Shown in pieces: positions 10,094-21,873 of a stretch of DNA of 64,000 bases. A program made the translations under genes and the position numbers. The stretch is from Terfezia claveryi (Eukaryota > Ascomycota > Pezizomycetes > Pezizales > Pezizaceae): assembly GCA_015179025.1 (NCBI GenBank), contig WHUX01000101.1, positions 62,001-126,000 of the forward strand. Direction: 5' to 3'. Position 1 is the stretch's first letter; every line of letters begins with the position of its first letter. The notes beneath the pieces were generated by a model that saw nothing but the letters and a program-made list of their open reading frames with translations, searched no databases and was not told the origin of the DNA.

Positions 10094-12412
10094 TTAGTGA
10101 TGAAGGGGGGTGGGAAGGTGTGAAAGGGTGAAGGTGACAAGGATCTGTGTGTATGTAGATGGGAGATGGGCTGAGAGATGTGAGAATGTAGGCAAATCTC
10201 ACGATAACCACAGGCCGGACGCTGAGCTCATGCCAAGCCTCTAGTCAGGTGGCGTGATTAACCTTGCATTTGTTGAAAAGCACGTGAGTTCACATATGTC
10301 GGCCACTCATGTCATTGCGGCTACTCAGGTCATACAATGACATTCATTAACATATGTCATGTCGGCCACTCATGTCATTGCTACACTCACGTATCTCCAG
10401 CATTTCCTGCTTTCCAGCAATACTTAGTCTTTTAGCATTATCCCTTAAGTGTATATAGAGCTGGCCTGACTGCCTCTTCTTTAGAGGTATAAGGGATACA
10501 TACAACTCATACGTTCACATACAACTCATAGGTACGTTCTCATACAACTCATACGTTCTCATACTGGTGAAGTGACTCTTCGTTGATCATTAGCTATCTT
10601 ATCCGCTCGCTGGTGTTGCTACTCCTACAAGGTCATTCCAACAGCATTGTCCGCCAGGCCAGGTGTGGTATTGCCTTATGTGGTGTGGTCGCATAGTATG
10701 CGACCACAATTCTAGGATCTTGGTATGATGTATATGTAGCGAGCTTAGCATAGCATAGAGAAGACGAACAACCTTCACATCAAACCAGGATGCGAAACGT
10801 CTCTAATGGAGAATTAGTGCACTTTTTCAAAATCTACTTACAGAGCTTTCTCGACCAGTCCGGCTCAACAAGTCCAGAATGGCCTCACTGATGCTATTCC
10901 GAGTCCATCTCTAGTCTATCTATCTGAGCCAAGCTGGCCCTGCACGAGCTTATACTGATTATGCATATACTACTCCAGAGAAAGAAAATTCATGGAACCA
11001 AATTTCATGATAACTAAGCGGCCTTGTGTTGTCTCTGTAGAGAGAAGCCCTAGTTCGAATCACAACTTCCCCACCAAGTTCTTTATTTTCCTTTGTTGGA
11101 GTTAGTTTATTCATGTATTCGAGTTGCAGTTAGGGCCACAATGTAAATCAGCACACAGCTCTAAATAAATCGAACCAGCCCCATAGCAAATTCTATGCGG
11201 GTGAGAACAATTTTAACCAATCAATTACTCTGTAATACCTTGCACATTTGTTGGACATCTGCCTTTGATAATATAGACCTCTAAATCTAGGAGTGGCTAC
11301 ATATATGCTGAAAAATTTACTTGAAAGCAATATGGGAATATGTATATAACCAGCCAGCTGCACATGTAATCTCTCTGTAGAGCATAATCATTAATTCCAG
11401 AAATAGTACAGTTTGCGTTTGCCGCCAGAATGTGCGATAAACTAAATGCGGGATAATAAAGCCTCTACAGGGAGGTACAGCAATACTCAGCATTTTTTAA
11501 AAAATTTTAAAAAGTCTAGGAACCGGAAATTGGCAACCCAGCTCGCTTTGCAATCTGTCAATCCACTTGCAGGTGGAAGTTTAAGATACAAGTATGGGAT
11601 ATTATCGCAATACATATCCACAATCCGTGGACATTAGCCAAGTATACTTAGGTAGTAAGGATGTGGAATCCAAAGTTCAGCCAAATTGATAATAAAAAGT
11701 GTACAAAGAGAAAAAGTTGAAGATACAAACACTTTGGGTGCAATAACAGGCATACTCCTCCACAACGATTCAAAACAGAATTCGGATTTGATTCCTATAC
11801 TTCAGGCAAGACTTCAGCTCGGACTGCATCTGGCTATCGTGTTGACAATTTCAGGATGCTTCGCATGCAGGTATTGTTTGAGATGAATCGACACATGTTA
11901 AGGTACATATCTAGTGACACGAGAGCAACTAGTCCATGTCACATTTTTCTTCACACATCTAAGTATAGCTCTTCTATCTTGTGTTTCCTGAGCTTTCTAC
12001 CTGTCCTATGAGCATTTTCAATATTGCCCCGTTCTGTCACCTGATTTAGAAGCTTTTGATGGTTGGCCAAGGGCGGCCAGAAATCACGGAAAAGATGGTG
12101 GTTGTATATGTAGATGAAAGAGAACGAGGATACTACCCCTCTCTACTAATAATTCATCTCGCGTCGCATAAGTAGTTCAAGGCGTGGTTGTTGCGGTATG
12201 AGGCCCTGTCGATTCTACACTTTTACCCCACGCTGATCTCCATGATTAATACGCACGGCGTACGTGTACGGTATTTAACTTCCAGTCCCATCCGCGGAAT
12301 CATTACATGTGATCGATCTCAAACGATCGGGACTATGTACAGTACAAGCAGTCACCGGTAATAATGGATTTCTTAAGTGATGGCTTAAATGTTTCCTTTA
12401 CCCTGTTGGCAT
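10094..12412. other. Gene-poor intergenic region upstream of the Crinkler
   Basis: I see no supported gene. The open frames at 11446-11637 and 11686-11886 are short and lack family features. Short direct repeats are present: CGGCCACTCATGTCATTGC at about 10299 and 10362, and CATACAACTCATACGTTC-like 20-mers at 10499-10563. A degenerate B-box-like GTTCGAATC lies near 11053. Confidence 0.6.
10497..10565 (+). repeat. Short tandem repeat of ~20-24 bp
   Basis: Three near-identical copies of ACATACAACTCATACGTTC-like units are separated by a few bases. They lie about 400 bp upstream of the Crinkler start. No function is apparent. Confidence 0.7.
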
Positions 12413-12414
12413 TA

Positions 12415-13590
12415 GAGAGGTTTTGGTCCCCTGTAAGAATGACAATTAACTCTTAACCAAGTCGCAACACTTAGACCCCGGTAAGCACCAAAGTGCAAAA
12501 AAAGAGGTTTTGGAGAATCCATGGATATCTCTTGTTGCTATCTCCCTTAGTAATCATCAACGTGCAACAAAGATACGTGCAACACATGGCAGATATGGCG
12601 GATACCACCAACCAAACTACGGATACCATGGTCATATGGGGTAGTGCTAATAGCTCAGTATATCAGTGTCCTTGCAGCAGATATCTCCGATGATGATGAT
12701 GGCATACCACAATATCGAGCTCCAATTGCATATGAGAAGAAAAAGTAGATGCGGGGTGGGGGATAGTCTACTGAGTGCCTTGATTTCTTATTGTTCAGTT
12801 ATTGTATTTCTTTGTATGATAGGCATACACGTTTTTGATAATGATTGCAGGAATATTTGATGCCAAGTGTGAACGACCTAACCCTATCAAGAGATTTGTT
12901 ATTAAAGAGAGTGCCAAGAAGCACAAAAAAATATTCCATTATTAGCAAAAGATATCGCATTGACATCTTTTTACCCATGAACCCAGCAATTGCATTATTA
13001 CAGTACCTAGCGTGTGGTGGTTGCTGCAATAATAGAGGGATTTTGTACACCCTGGTCAGTCAGTTACGCACACGTTATGCACGACAGGGCTGGCCTGTCT
13101 AGCTAACCAGCTTAGACGTAGTTCAATCTTGCATAATAAATAATAAAATATTTGCAACAAAAACATCAAATACCAGTATCAGTATGGACAACCAAAAGGG
13201 ACAGCTCCGTTTGGTAGTATTTTTCATGATAATGCTTCAGAGAAGGCTTAAACGGCATCGCTCATTATTGCTTGCCTCAGTCTACTCCCGCTACCATCTA
13301 CCTATACCTTATAAACAAGCGATATGGACACTTTGCTGTTATATTTTTGTTTGTTGTTTGTTTGTTTACATCTAATTGACAGTCTCCGTGACAGGAGATT
13401 TTTTCTGTCAGTTAAACTGACAGACTAGAGGACTGTCAAAATGTACGAGCATGGGTTGTGCAGACAGTCTAGCCTACTTAGTAACGTTGCTGTGGAAACA
13501 ACACTAATATCTGACAGATGAACTGACTGACCAGGGTGTACAAAATCCCTCTAATATGTAGTCATTCTTACAGGGGGACCAAAACCTCTC
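12415..13590. mobile_element. MITE 1, TA-flanked, interrupted by MITE 2
   Basis: The terminal inverted repeats begin GAGAGGTTTTGGTCCCC on the left (12415) and are mirrored at the right end (13590). The match extends about 30 bp through TGTAAGAATGAC with one indel. Both ends are flanked by TA (12413-12414 and 13591-13592), as in Tc1/mariner-pogo elements. There is no transposase, so it is non-autonomous. Without the nested insert it is about 657 bp. Confidence 0.8.
13035..13551. mobile_element. MITE 2, nested in MITE 1
   Basis: The 517-bp element has near-perfect terminal inverted repeats of about 30 bp that start GAGGGATTTTGTACACC and continue through CTGGTCAGTCAGTT. TA duplications flank it at 13033-13034 and 13552-13553. 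The interior holds CTGTCA palindromes and no meaningful reading frame. Its TIR start resembles that of MITE 1 (GAGRGRTTTTG), suggesting related transposases. Confidence 0.85.
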
Positions 13591-14004
13591 TAATGTCCTA
13601 GAACTATAACATATCCTTATCACCCCTGTATTTTCTTTAACTTCTTCAACCTTTCCTCAACTCATTCCCCTCGAACACCTTTCTTTTTCCACCCATGGAC
13701 CAAGATTTGGTTCAGAATCCCATTTGCCATCCTCATCATCGGTGTCCCAAGAACAGCCCTCTCCTACCACCTCAAAATTCCTCATCCGTGCAATCATCCC
13801 CTCAATCGACTTTTGAGCCTTTCTCGATAACTGCCGAGGTGCAGGCTGGTAATCGGAAGTTGTGCTGGCACTGGTGTCTTGTGTTTCGGTGGAGTATTAC
13901 TGAGGCAAGATCGCGAGGTTTAATAATGTAGTTATCGATCCTCTGTCCCCACTCCATCAGAAGGAAGCCATTGTAATCGACGCCGAGTTCAAGTAGGGTA
14001 ATAG

Positions 14005-14335
14005 AGGCGTGAGGTTTTTTTATTCTTAAATACTCATTACTCCTATTCAGTCCCAGTAAGAGTCCCATGAGGAGCCACCGGGAAACCCGGGTGGATTCAG
14101 GACAAGAAAGTTAATCTGTTAGGTCCGGTGCGTAGAATATCAAATGAAAACGGCTCGCGGTGGAAAGATCAAAACCCCGGTGATAACCCTCTCGCACAAG
14201 AATGAGAGGCCTGACTGAAGTAAAAGAAAAAGAGAAGGATAAATAAAAATAAAACAGCTCGAGTGGAAATGCTCAAAACGAAATATCTCGCAGGTGGAAA
14301 CAAAACCTCCTCGCCCAAAATTATTCGCAGGTTTA
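14005..14335. repeat. Dispersed repeat, copy B (partner at 890-1245)
   Basis: This copy has the same ordered blocks as copy A: ACTCATTACT lead, CCACCGGGAAACCCGGGTGG hairpin followed by ATTCAGGACAAG, AAGTTAATCTG, GAGGCCTGACTGAAG and an A-rich tail with AAATAAAAATAAA. The two copies differ by many substitutions and indels. Its class is unknown. Confidence 0.55.
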
Positions 14336-14864
14336 AAAAAAAACATCCTTCATCTAGGTATTCCAGTCATATGTGGTACGAAAGAATATCTTACCCATGC
14401 AGAGACCGTGCTGGATGTCGATTTCTTCCGCCATGTAGATGACCAGCGACGATGCAATCTTTTCGCCCCTTCTTTCTTCTTGCAGCAGCCAGCGAATGCC
14501 CACGATTCTGGCCCTCTTGTTATCTACCCCAATCTAGCGGCGCATCAGACTTGGCTTGTATTTTTTTGAAGCCGCATTAAATACTACGGCTCGTGCTCGT
14601 GTGGAGAGCGAATTATTTGGAGGGCTGGGGGGTGGTGCCGCTGCTGCCGGCCCTTCGCCTTTACCCTTCTTCGGAGGGTTCGGGGGTGGGCCACCGCCGC
14701 AGGTTCTTTGTGGTTGGGAGGGTGGTTCGGGGGTGGAGGTACCATCTCTTTGCCTTTTGGAGATGGGCTCGTGGTAATGGCCGTGTTGGTGTAGGTTGCA
14801 GGGTGGTATTGGTTGCTGCTCCGCGTACATGCGTGCAGGAGGGGATCAGTCTTGGTAGACACGG

Positions 14865-15310
14865 TGTTCTGTCGGTGGCTCTTTTGGAGGAGTGTTTCAC
14901 TTGTTTGCCTCCTCCAAAAAAGCAAGCTCCTCCCTCAAACTATCAATCTCATCCTCCAAACTTTCCCATTCTTCATTTCACTTGGAGTTCTCCTCCCTCT
15001 AGTATGCTAACGCGATGTCATTTGCACATATCTTTTTTCCCCATTCTTCCTCCGCTCATCCCATTGCCGCATCAGACTGTCATACTCAATTTCTGTTGGA
15101 GATGTGGTCGGAGGTTTGATCAAATCCTCGGTATTCTCCCTGGGGCCTCTCGGATCCCGGCAAGAAGGGTATCCCTGTGGATCGTAATCTCAAAATCCCT
15201 CTCGAACTTACTCAGGATTCCGTTGGTACGAAAATCCCATTCATCGATGCTGTCAGTTTGGTGGCCCCGAACTGACAGTATGTCTCTTATACCGAACAAA
15301 CCTTCCAAAG
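14865..15310 (-). pseudogene. Decayed coding fragment with coiled-coil segment
   Basis: On the minus strand, 15308-15120 reads GIRDILSVRGHQTDSIDEWDF and a basic/acidic helix-like stretch before a stop. Further on, in another frame near 14960-14905, EEWESLEDEIDSLREELAFL reads like a coiled coil with stops just upstream. Frames shift between the pieces and several stops intervene, so this looks like a decayed gene. The surrounding 13593-15537 region has no intact gene and is Pro/Gly-codon rich near 14600-14760. The family is not recognised. Confidence 0.35.
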
Positions 15311-15539
15311 TGTTCCGTAGAGCGCTAGGCCTGCGGCTCTGGGGTCGACCGTTTCGTTCTCGCTCTTTTGCGGAGCCGCCACCGCTGTGGCTATGGTGGT
15401 ATGTATCTGTAACGAGGCAGGGGCAAGGCGACCAAGGGAGAAGGGGGGCAGCGGGGCTGCCGGGACGAAGAGGGAGATACGAGGGAGGTGCACTTGGAGG
15501 TGGACGTGGACGTGGACTTGAGGAACCAAGAACTGTATA

Positions 15540-16113
15540 CAGTGAACTCTCGATATAAGAATATCGTCCGGCGGGGGGGGGGAATATTCTTATATCAAAT
15601 ATATTCTTATATCAAATGTCAGGGTAACTACTAAATGGTATACATCAAAAAAGAGAATTAACGTGAGGTAGAGGAAGAATTAGGTACAGGAGAACCAGGA
15701 ACCGCCCCGGATGACGTGAAGAAGGCAGTATGCATGTGCATAGTCATATATCTCCTTGCGTTCTTCTTCCGTCCAACCTTTACATTTCAATGCACCACCA
15801 GCAGGCATACCGAATTAGTTCGGGGGTTCGGAGGTGGTATTGTAGGTGTCGCGGTATCGTGTGTCGCAGTATTGTGTTTGGCGGCGTTGTATTTGGCAGC
15901 GTTGTATTTGGCAGCGTTGTCTTTGGCGGTGTTGTTGGTTATGGGGTATATCTTATCGATAAGCATTCCTATTCCAGCTAGGCTGTTTATACATTACCCA
16001 ATCAGGTACTCTTGCTATAAGAATACCTTAGTAAACAACCTCGAGAAAATAAGAATATTCTTCTATCAAATATATTCTTATATCAAGTATATTCTTATAT
16101 CGAGAGTTCACTG
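15540..16113. mobile_element. MITE 3, pogo/Tc1-type, TA-flanked
   Basis: The 574-bp element has perfect 25-bp terminal inverted repeats starting CAGTGAACTCTCGATATAAG at 15540 and mirrored at 16113. TA dinucleotides flank it at 15538-15539 and 16114-16115. The subterminal motif TATTCTTATATCAA is repeated at both ends, as expected for transposase-binding sites. It has no transposase of its own. The reading frames inside it are hydrophobic low-complexity translations and not credible genes. Confidence 0.85.
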
Positions 16114-16115
16114 TA

Positions 16116-16535
16116 AGTGTATACAGGACGTTGGATGAAGAACCGAAGGAAAGAGTGCGAGCAAGGGGACTATATATGCATGGGACCGAATAAGTTTCCG
16201 AACGAGACTCGTACCAGAAGTGGCCCGACTCTCAAAGGTCAAAATCAACGCGGTTGTGACATATCTGGTGGAGGGGCTGTGTCTATGCTTGTGTGCTTTC
16301 ATATCCGTCGAGGGATGGTGGCTGTGGGTGCCTGGTGATTGATAACCGAGTCTTGAGAGGTAGATTTACTCTATCATTCTTCCCTAGATTGTTCTTTCTC
16401 TTCCCGGCATTGTCGTCCTAGGTGAGTTCGATTGGCTGTGTCTTTACTTACTGGTAGTGTGGCGGTCAGGTCCGTTCCTATTGGGTGTTCCTCGATCTGC
16501 GATGTGACCCCGGTGGCTGATTGGCTGAGACCCAG
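16116..16535. other. Intergenic
   Basis: This is a 3' flank of the SAM-ATPase gene. I see no gene, RNA or repeat in it. Confidence 0.6.
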
Positions 16536-19065
16536 TTATCTTTGGCCGCATTGGCCAGCTGTGTTTTGTGGGAGAGCTATGAAGCGTTGATGTGGCGGGG
16601 TTCTGATGCGAGCTGGTAGAGAGGAATTGCAGGATATCGCGAGATTCTTGAGCTTTAAGGACGGGGGAAGAGGTGATAGAGATGGTAGCTGGGTGTAAAT
16701 CTGGGGCATGTTGTAGCCGTCGTCGGACTCTCTCGATTGATGTTGTTCTGGTGCTCGTGGCCTATTATGTCGTGAGATACCTACGAGCTCTTCTAGTAAT
16801 TTTTGGCTCTGTGCTGGTGATCGAATGGGGCGAACCGCCAGGATTGCGTCCACCGCCGCGTAGTTGTACGTGGTGGGAACGTAAATCATGGCCTTTTTAG
16901 TCCACTTAGGCGCATCATTCGGAAAGCGGCCGCTGAACTTTTGTAGGTCAAGGGCTTTATCAAACTCTGGGCCGGCAAACTTCGTTCCGCTGGTGATCAA
17001 TATCCCCAGCACCACCCTTTCAACAAGAAATCCAAGCACAACCGGGTTCTCTCCTGCGTGTGCTATCCTGTTGATCCATGGTCTTTCTCCAAACTCGGCC
17101 AGATTTTGAAGTTGGCGCAATCTTGCAGCTCCAACTGTGCGTGCCACATCACAAGTTGTTCTACCCACATATACCCCATCTTTCGCTCTATGTCGGAAGA
17201 AAAAGCGGCCATCCAGGTGACCACACCCCGATTCCGTCAAAGGGCTTTCGAAGATGCAGGCCTCCCAATCCCGCTGAAAACTACATTGGCGATCTTGTTA
17301 GTCATCGAACTGTTTAAACCCATAGCAGGGCTAAGGTTCTAGGTACCTTATCCTGGCATCATCATTACCAGAGCCAGAAAATCCTTCGAATTTAGCCGAT
17401 GCGTATCTATTTATGGCCCCAACCAGCTTCACCACCTCCGGTAACTCCAACAGCCTCGCATGCACTGTTGGGATAAGCTGGGCATCCATAACAGGTGTGC
17501 CGGTATTTCCAGATGCGGCGCTGGGTCCCGCATCATCACTACTTGTTTCAATTTCAGCCTGTCTCTCAAGATCCAGGTTTGCAAGAATGTGCTCCAGTCC
17601 TCGGAGGAGAAGCGGCATGCGCCCTGTCAAATGGAGGTGCACATATGTGCTGTCCTGCCGCCTCCATCATTCTGTCATCTCAACCTAGGGCATGGTCAGG
17701 GGACCCACACCTAATGTCATGTTGAATAAGGGTGGAGAAACTCACATCATATAGGCCCAGATATAAATTCATTCGAGATTCAGATGTGGCCCTTATTTCA
17801 TCATGCTTTGCAGCCGAGTAGTTGGCTGTGGAACTTTCCAGCTTCATATGGTTGGAGCAGAGGCCATCTAGCAATCTGCGGGTTTGCATTTTCTTCACAT
17901 TGCTCACCCGATCATACTCCCCGTCATCCAGGGCGTTGGCTTGGTCGACTACCCAAAGTATGGGTCTTTCCACGTCTGCCGCAAGATTACAGAACATTAT
18001 CATCCTCCATTCCAGGTCCTCCAGTGTACGTCCCTTCTCAAAAAAAGACTGGACGAGCTCCTTGACTTTCACCCCTAAGACTGGGTCCTGGTAGAAGGCC
18101 GAATATAACGACGGTAGTATATACCGAGCGGGCGGCTCGCACAGTAGCAGCTCATAACAATCTGGGAGATAAACGACTCTCATCCCTTCCCGCTGCAATT
18201 GACAGACTAACCCCGCAAGCAAGTAGGACTTCCCAGCCCCCAAAGTCCCATGGAGATGTAGCCTATTGTTTTGCATTACATTCATTGTCTTGACGTGCTC
18301 ATATACGGGTTTCCAAGCTGTACGGCCAAAGAAACGGAATACATTCTCCTGACCCTCCAGCTGGAAGCGCTTTGGTATTACTCCGGCGTATGGAAATGGT
18401 AACAATATACACTGTTTAGCATCTGCAAATTGCTCCAATCTAACGTCTAGTGTCTTTATCTGGACTTTGGAGAGTCAGCACGTCCTTTGCAAAACAAAAC
18501 CCCAGGAAACGAAAGACATACCCGCTACTTTGTGGACGGTAGCATGTTTATTTGCGGCTGCTAGCTCCTCCACCGACTGCAAGCTCCCTTTCGCTGATGC
18601 CTGAGCCACAGGTATGTCGATGCCCGAGTCCCCAACTACACGTGGTTTCTTTCTTTGTGAATCTAGGCTCTGAATTGGAGAGCTGGACCTCGGGCGTTTC
18701 CTCGGGCTCGCTAGAGACATGAGGAGGGTGTTATGCTTTATCGTCGTTGCTAACATTTCCAATCGCACTGCTACTCCTACTGGAACCACTCGTGCAATAT
18801 GATCAGAAAACCATTTGCTACCCAAATCCAGAAAACTGGGCCCATCAATCCTGGCATCAAGAAAAGCTTTAATGGTCTCCTCATGCGTGCTGAGAGGAGG
18901 TGGTGTCATGGATGTGAGCCACTTGTAGAGATCCCCACTCTTCCAGGTTCGTACAACCTCTTCTGTCGGTAGACCTTCTGCAGCTGGGTTACCAGCTGAA
19001 CTGCTGCTGCCTGCTTGCCCACTGGCCACGCTATCTGTCAGTTTCGAAGTTACACTTGAAGACAT
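16536..19065 (-). CDS. Crinkler-like SAM-domain P-loop ATPase
   Basis: Four exons (19065-18522, 18464-17746, 17654-17347, 17280-16536) join in phases 1, 0 and 2 and give 771 residues. Residues 20-110 look like a SAM-type helical domain (WKSGDLYKWLTSM ... DARIDGPSFLDLGSKWF). A basic, nuclear-localisation-like stretch follows (PRKRPRSSS, QRKKPR). The ATPase has Walker A LHGTLGAGKSYLLAGL, a conserved VVYLPDCYELL strand, and Walker B PILWVVDQANAL. After it come an all-helical region and a strand-rich segment (KKAMIYVPTTYNYAAVDAIL). The order matches Crinkler-associated ATPases known from Rhizophagus and other fungi. The tail after AVDAIL (about 90 residues) is Pro/Ser-rich and unlike the nuclease-like ending usual in this family, so the C-terminus may be truncated or a last exon missed. 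Its role is probably effector- or conflict-related. Confidence 0.75.
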
Positions 19066-19077
19066 TCTATCGTTATT

Positions 19078-19165
19078 GAATTAAGATAGTTGACCCTAAT
19101 TATGAGACTCCAAATTGCTATTTAATTAAGATAGTTGATCCTAACTATGAGACTCTAAGTTGCGT
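19078..19165 (+). repeat. Tandem duplication of a 45-bp unit at the promoter of the SAM-ATPase gene
   Basis: Two consecutive copies contain AATTAAGATAGTTGA, CCTAA and TATGAGACTC followed by a short variable end. They begin only about 13 bp upstream of the start codon at 19065, so they lie in the core promoter or 5' UTR. Confidence 0.8.
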
Positions 19166-19658
19166 AAGGTGTTAACGTAGGTTGAGGCTTTGGATGTGAG
19201 ACGAGGTGGGACCGATGAGTATCTAAAGAAACGAGGGTGGTGTATGAATGAATGAACTTAAAAGCATGAGTCAGCATTGTAGGTTAAGCCCTATCACTAC
19301 CATCAGACTAAATATTTTCTGTCCTTAGTAAACCGAGGGGACGTACGAAATGTTGTGGATGTGTTACATACGCATATACATATGACCCTGGAACTGAGGT
19401 ATACACAAAATAACTACCATCCAGTGTCATTCAATATCGAGTAATATCAATCAGACAGTTGTGATGAGTGACAGGATGAGATATACTCTCGCTATCCACT
19501 TGCCCCAAATGGTGAACGTTAATTTGCAATTCCACTTCATGCACGTGAATATCTTCGAAGCAACGCGAGAACGACCAGAGTCTTGGCATGAGACCATGAA
19601 TATGTATGAATTGACTACTTAATGTCGAAAAGAGACACCTGTGGCATGCAGGGGTCAC

Positions 19659-19707
19659 ATAAGCTAAGAATGAGGGGATCGTTGCGAATCCCCTATTCTT
19701 AGCTTAT
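19659..19707. other. Long hairpin (20-bp stem, 8-nt loop)
   Basis: ATAAGCTAAGAAT plus AGGGGAT on the left arm is mirrored exactly on the right, with one bulged G and the loop CGTTGCGA. The surrounding 19166-20870 region has no gene that I can support. It could be a tiny foldback element or an RNA structure. Confidence 0.7.
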
Positions 19708-20873
19708 CTGCACCCCAGGGGATCCCCCCACCGCAAATTTTCTAGCTAAGCTTGGCGTCAACCGTACTTTGGAAAAATAGAGCAAAGAACAATGGGGTTT
19801 GTGAACGTTTTGTTCACATGCGCGTATATGACATATTCACATAGTAATATGAGACTTCAATCTCGCATCTTTGGTGAAGATGGAAGATAGAATCTGATAA
19901 GATTCTGCCTGTGATAAAGTCACGTGTGCCGTCTTAAGCTATCGTCTTAAGCTGGCCGATTTAAGACGCACTTTAGTGGTTGTGCCAAGTCTCATGCCTG
20001 AGGTGCGAAGCAGAAGAAATGTAAATTGTGTTTAATAAAACAACTGTCGCTTGGCTCGACCGATGAACAAGAACACGAAAACAAACATACGCAGTGTACA
20101 CTACCTACATTAGGTAACTACACATGGGACATGTAACCTCAAATATTACCGCGAAACAAACATCAGGTCCCTATTCTAGGTCCTGGCATGTAGCGGAAAA
20201 TAGTTTCAGAGAATGAAGAAATCACAATCCCTCCAGTTAATAGACCGTAAAAATTAAATAAAAAAACGTCCAGTGTTCCCTATAAATACTTCCCTATCGA
20301 AATTAGCGCCTAACCTTGAAGCTGTCGGTCCAATCATTATTCAGGGTACAGAACGGGCTTCCATCGGTTTGTGTATACACATATCCTTACTTGTTTGGTG
20401 GATTAATACCCCCGGAAACTGTGACAGCCACAGGCGATACCAGCATTGAGCAGGAGGAAGTTCATTCAAAATGCGGAAGAAAATCATTATGCCCTTCGTA
20501 GAACCAGGACACCCAATGATACATATCAGCCCAATTGCTTTTGAAGCAAAGCCCGAGTTCGCATTACGCCGCAAATACAATCAAAGTTCTGCTTGTCTCC
20601 CACAGATCGCCTTGACGGAAACGAACCCAATAACAGAAAATAACAGCTCACCCAATCCAACGATTTCTACCCTTCAATTCCGTTCAGTGCCGCAAACCCG
20701 GGAAAATTGAACTATTATACAGTAGGATGGCGGATATGTTTGATCGAGGGGTGAGGGCCTTGCCTGTAAGTAGGTTTATCAAATCGACCAGCTTCCAGTA
20801 CCACAATTACAGGCTGTTTTCCTGCAAATGGTTGAGCATATCAGAATTCTGCCATTTTGAAAATTTCTGTCAC

Positions 20874-21227
20874 CTAAAGCTCACGATCCAGCAACCTACA
20901 GTCAGATGCGCGGTAGCTGATCGCGATGTAAATTCCACTATCCAAGATATATGGATTAAGGGGTAGGAACATGAAGATTCTCAAGCAGGAATTCCAGGAC
21001 AACACCCTTGATTTCAGGAAAAATCTGCGTGCGGTACTGAAGTCTGCTACAACATTTCCCCAATTCACTATAGCACCATTAAAATCGGTGTACCAAGAGT
21101 ACCCAATCTGAGTAATCTTCATGAGAACGTCCATGTAACAGCTGTGGTTACGGGTGGGTGATGAGAAAAATGGAAATATGTCTAATGCCCCACCTGCGGC
21201 ATTTGATCCTATTTTAATTGTCTTCAT
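20874..21227 (-). CDS. Hypothetical small ORF, doubtful
   Basis: An uninterrupted frame of 117 codons starts with ATG (MKTIKIGSNAAGGALDIFPF) and has aromatic-rich, moderately hydrophobic content. No signal peptide, repeat or known motif is visible. It may be one exon of an unannotated gene or chance. There is nothing else to support it. Confidence 0.2.
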   Translation of the reverse strand: MKTIKIGSNAAGGALDIFPFFSSPTRNHSCYMDVLMKITQIGYSWYTDFNGAIVNWGNVVADFSTARRFFLKSRVLSWNSCLRIFMFLPLNPYILDSGIYIAISYRASDCRLLDREL

Positions 21228-21873
21228 CTATCATATGTAGTTACGATGTGCTGGCTCATATCAAGGAGATACATCAGGCGGGTATTTTAAAGTGAGTCTT
21301 GTGAATAAACCTGCAAATTCCCTGATTCCAAATCTCAACGTGCAATATTACAAGCTGTACATTTTTCAGGGGCAAAAAAAAACTATAATACCCTTTATGG
21401 CCATATGGCTCCGAGATAATGATGATCATATATTTCTTCTATCATGTGTTATAGAGACGACTCGGGGTTCGATCGTCAAAGAGCGGGGATTTGGATAACA
21501 AAGACTGCGTCCTAGAAGTTACAGTACAAGAGCCCAAGAAAAGGCGGTGGAATACGGTATTAATGTAATTAAAGTGAAGCAGCCAGTGATTTGAAGATTC
21601 TGTTACTTTACTATTTGCAGATGCGCCAGCATCTCTATCATCTACGGTACGGCCACTACAGATGTGTAATGGACCTCTTACCCACCAATCTATCCACGAG
21701 AACCATCTCCCACCTGGTAACAGATATGACCCCATATTGTCATACTTAGCTGAGTCCGCTTTAAGAGCCTACTAGCTAGCCTACGTTTTTTTCCATTAGA
21801 ATTTATGATTGCCGAATGTTCTTTTATCTAATCGTGGAATAACTTGTACGGTTGCGTACGCAAGTATATATCC

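Noticed and set aside
10990..11085. Possible tRNA with B-box-like GTTCGAATC
   Set aside because: The T-stem does not pair and no acceptor stem is found. At most a tRNA-derived relic.
14593..15558. A 321-codon plus-strand frame
   Set aside because: Composition is an artefact of GC-rich, Pro/Gly-biased DNA (long Arg/Gly/Pro runs). It begins without ATG context, overlaps a better minus-strand remnant and runs into the left end of MITE 3.
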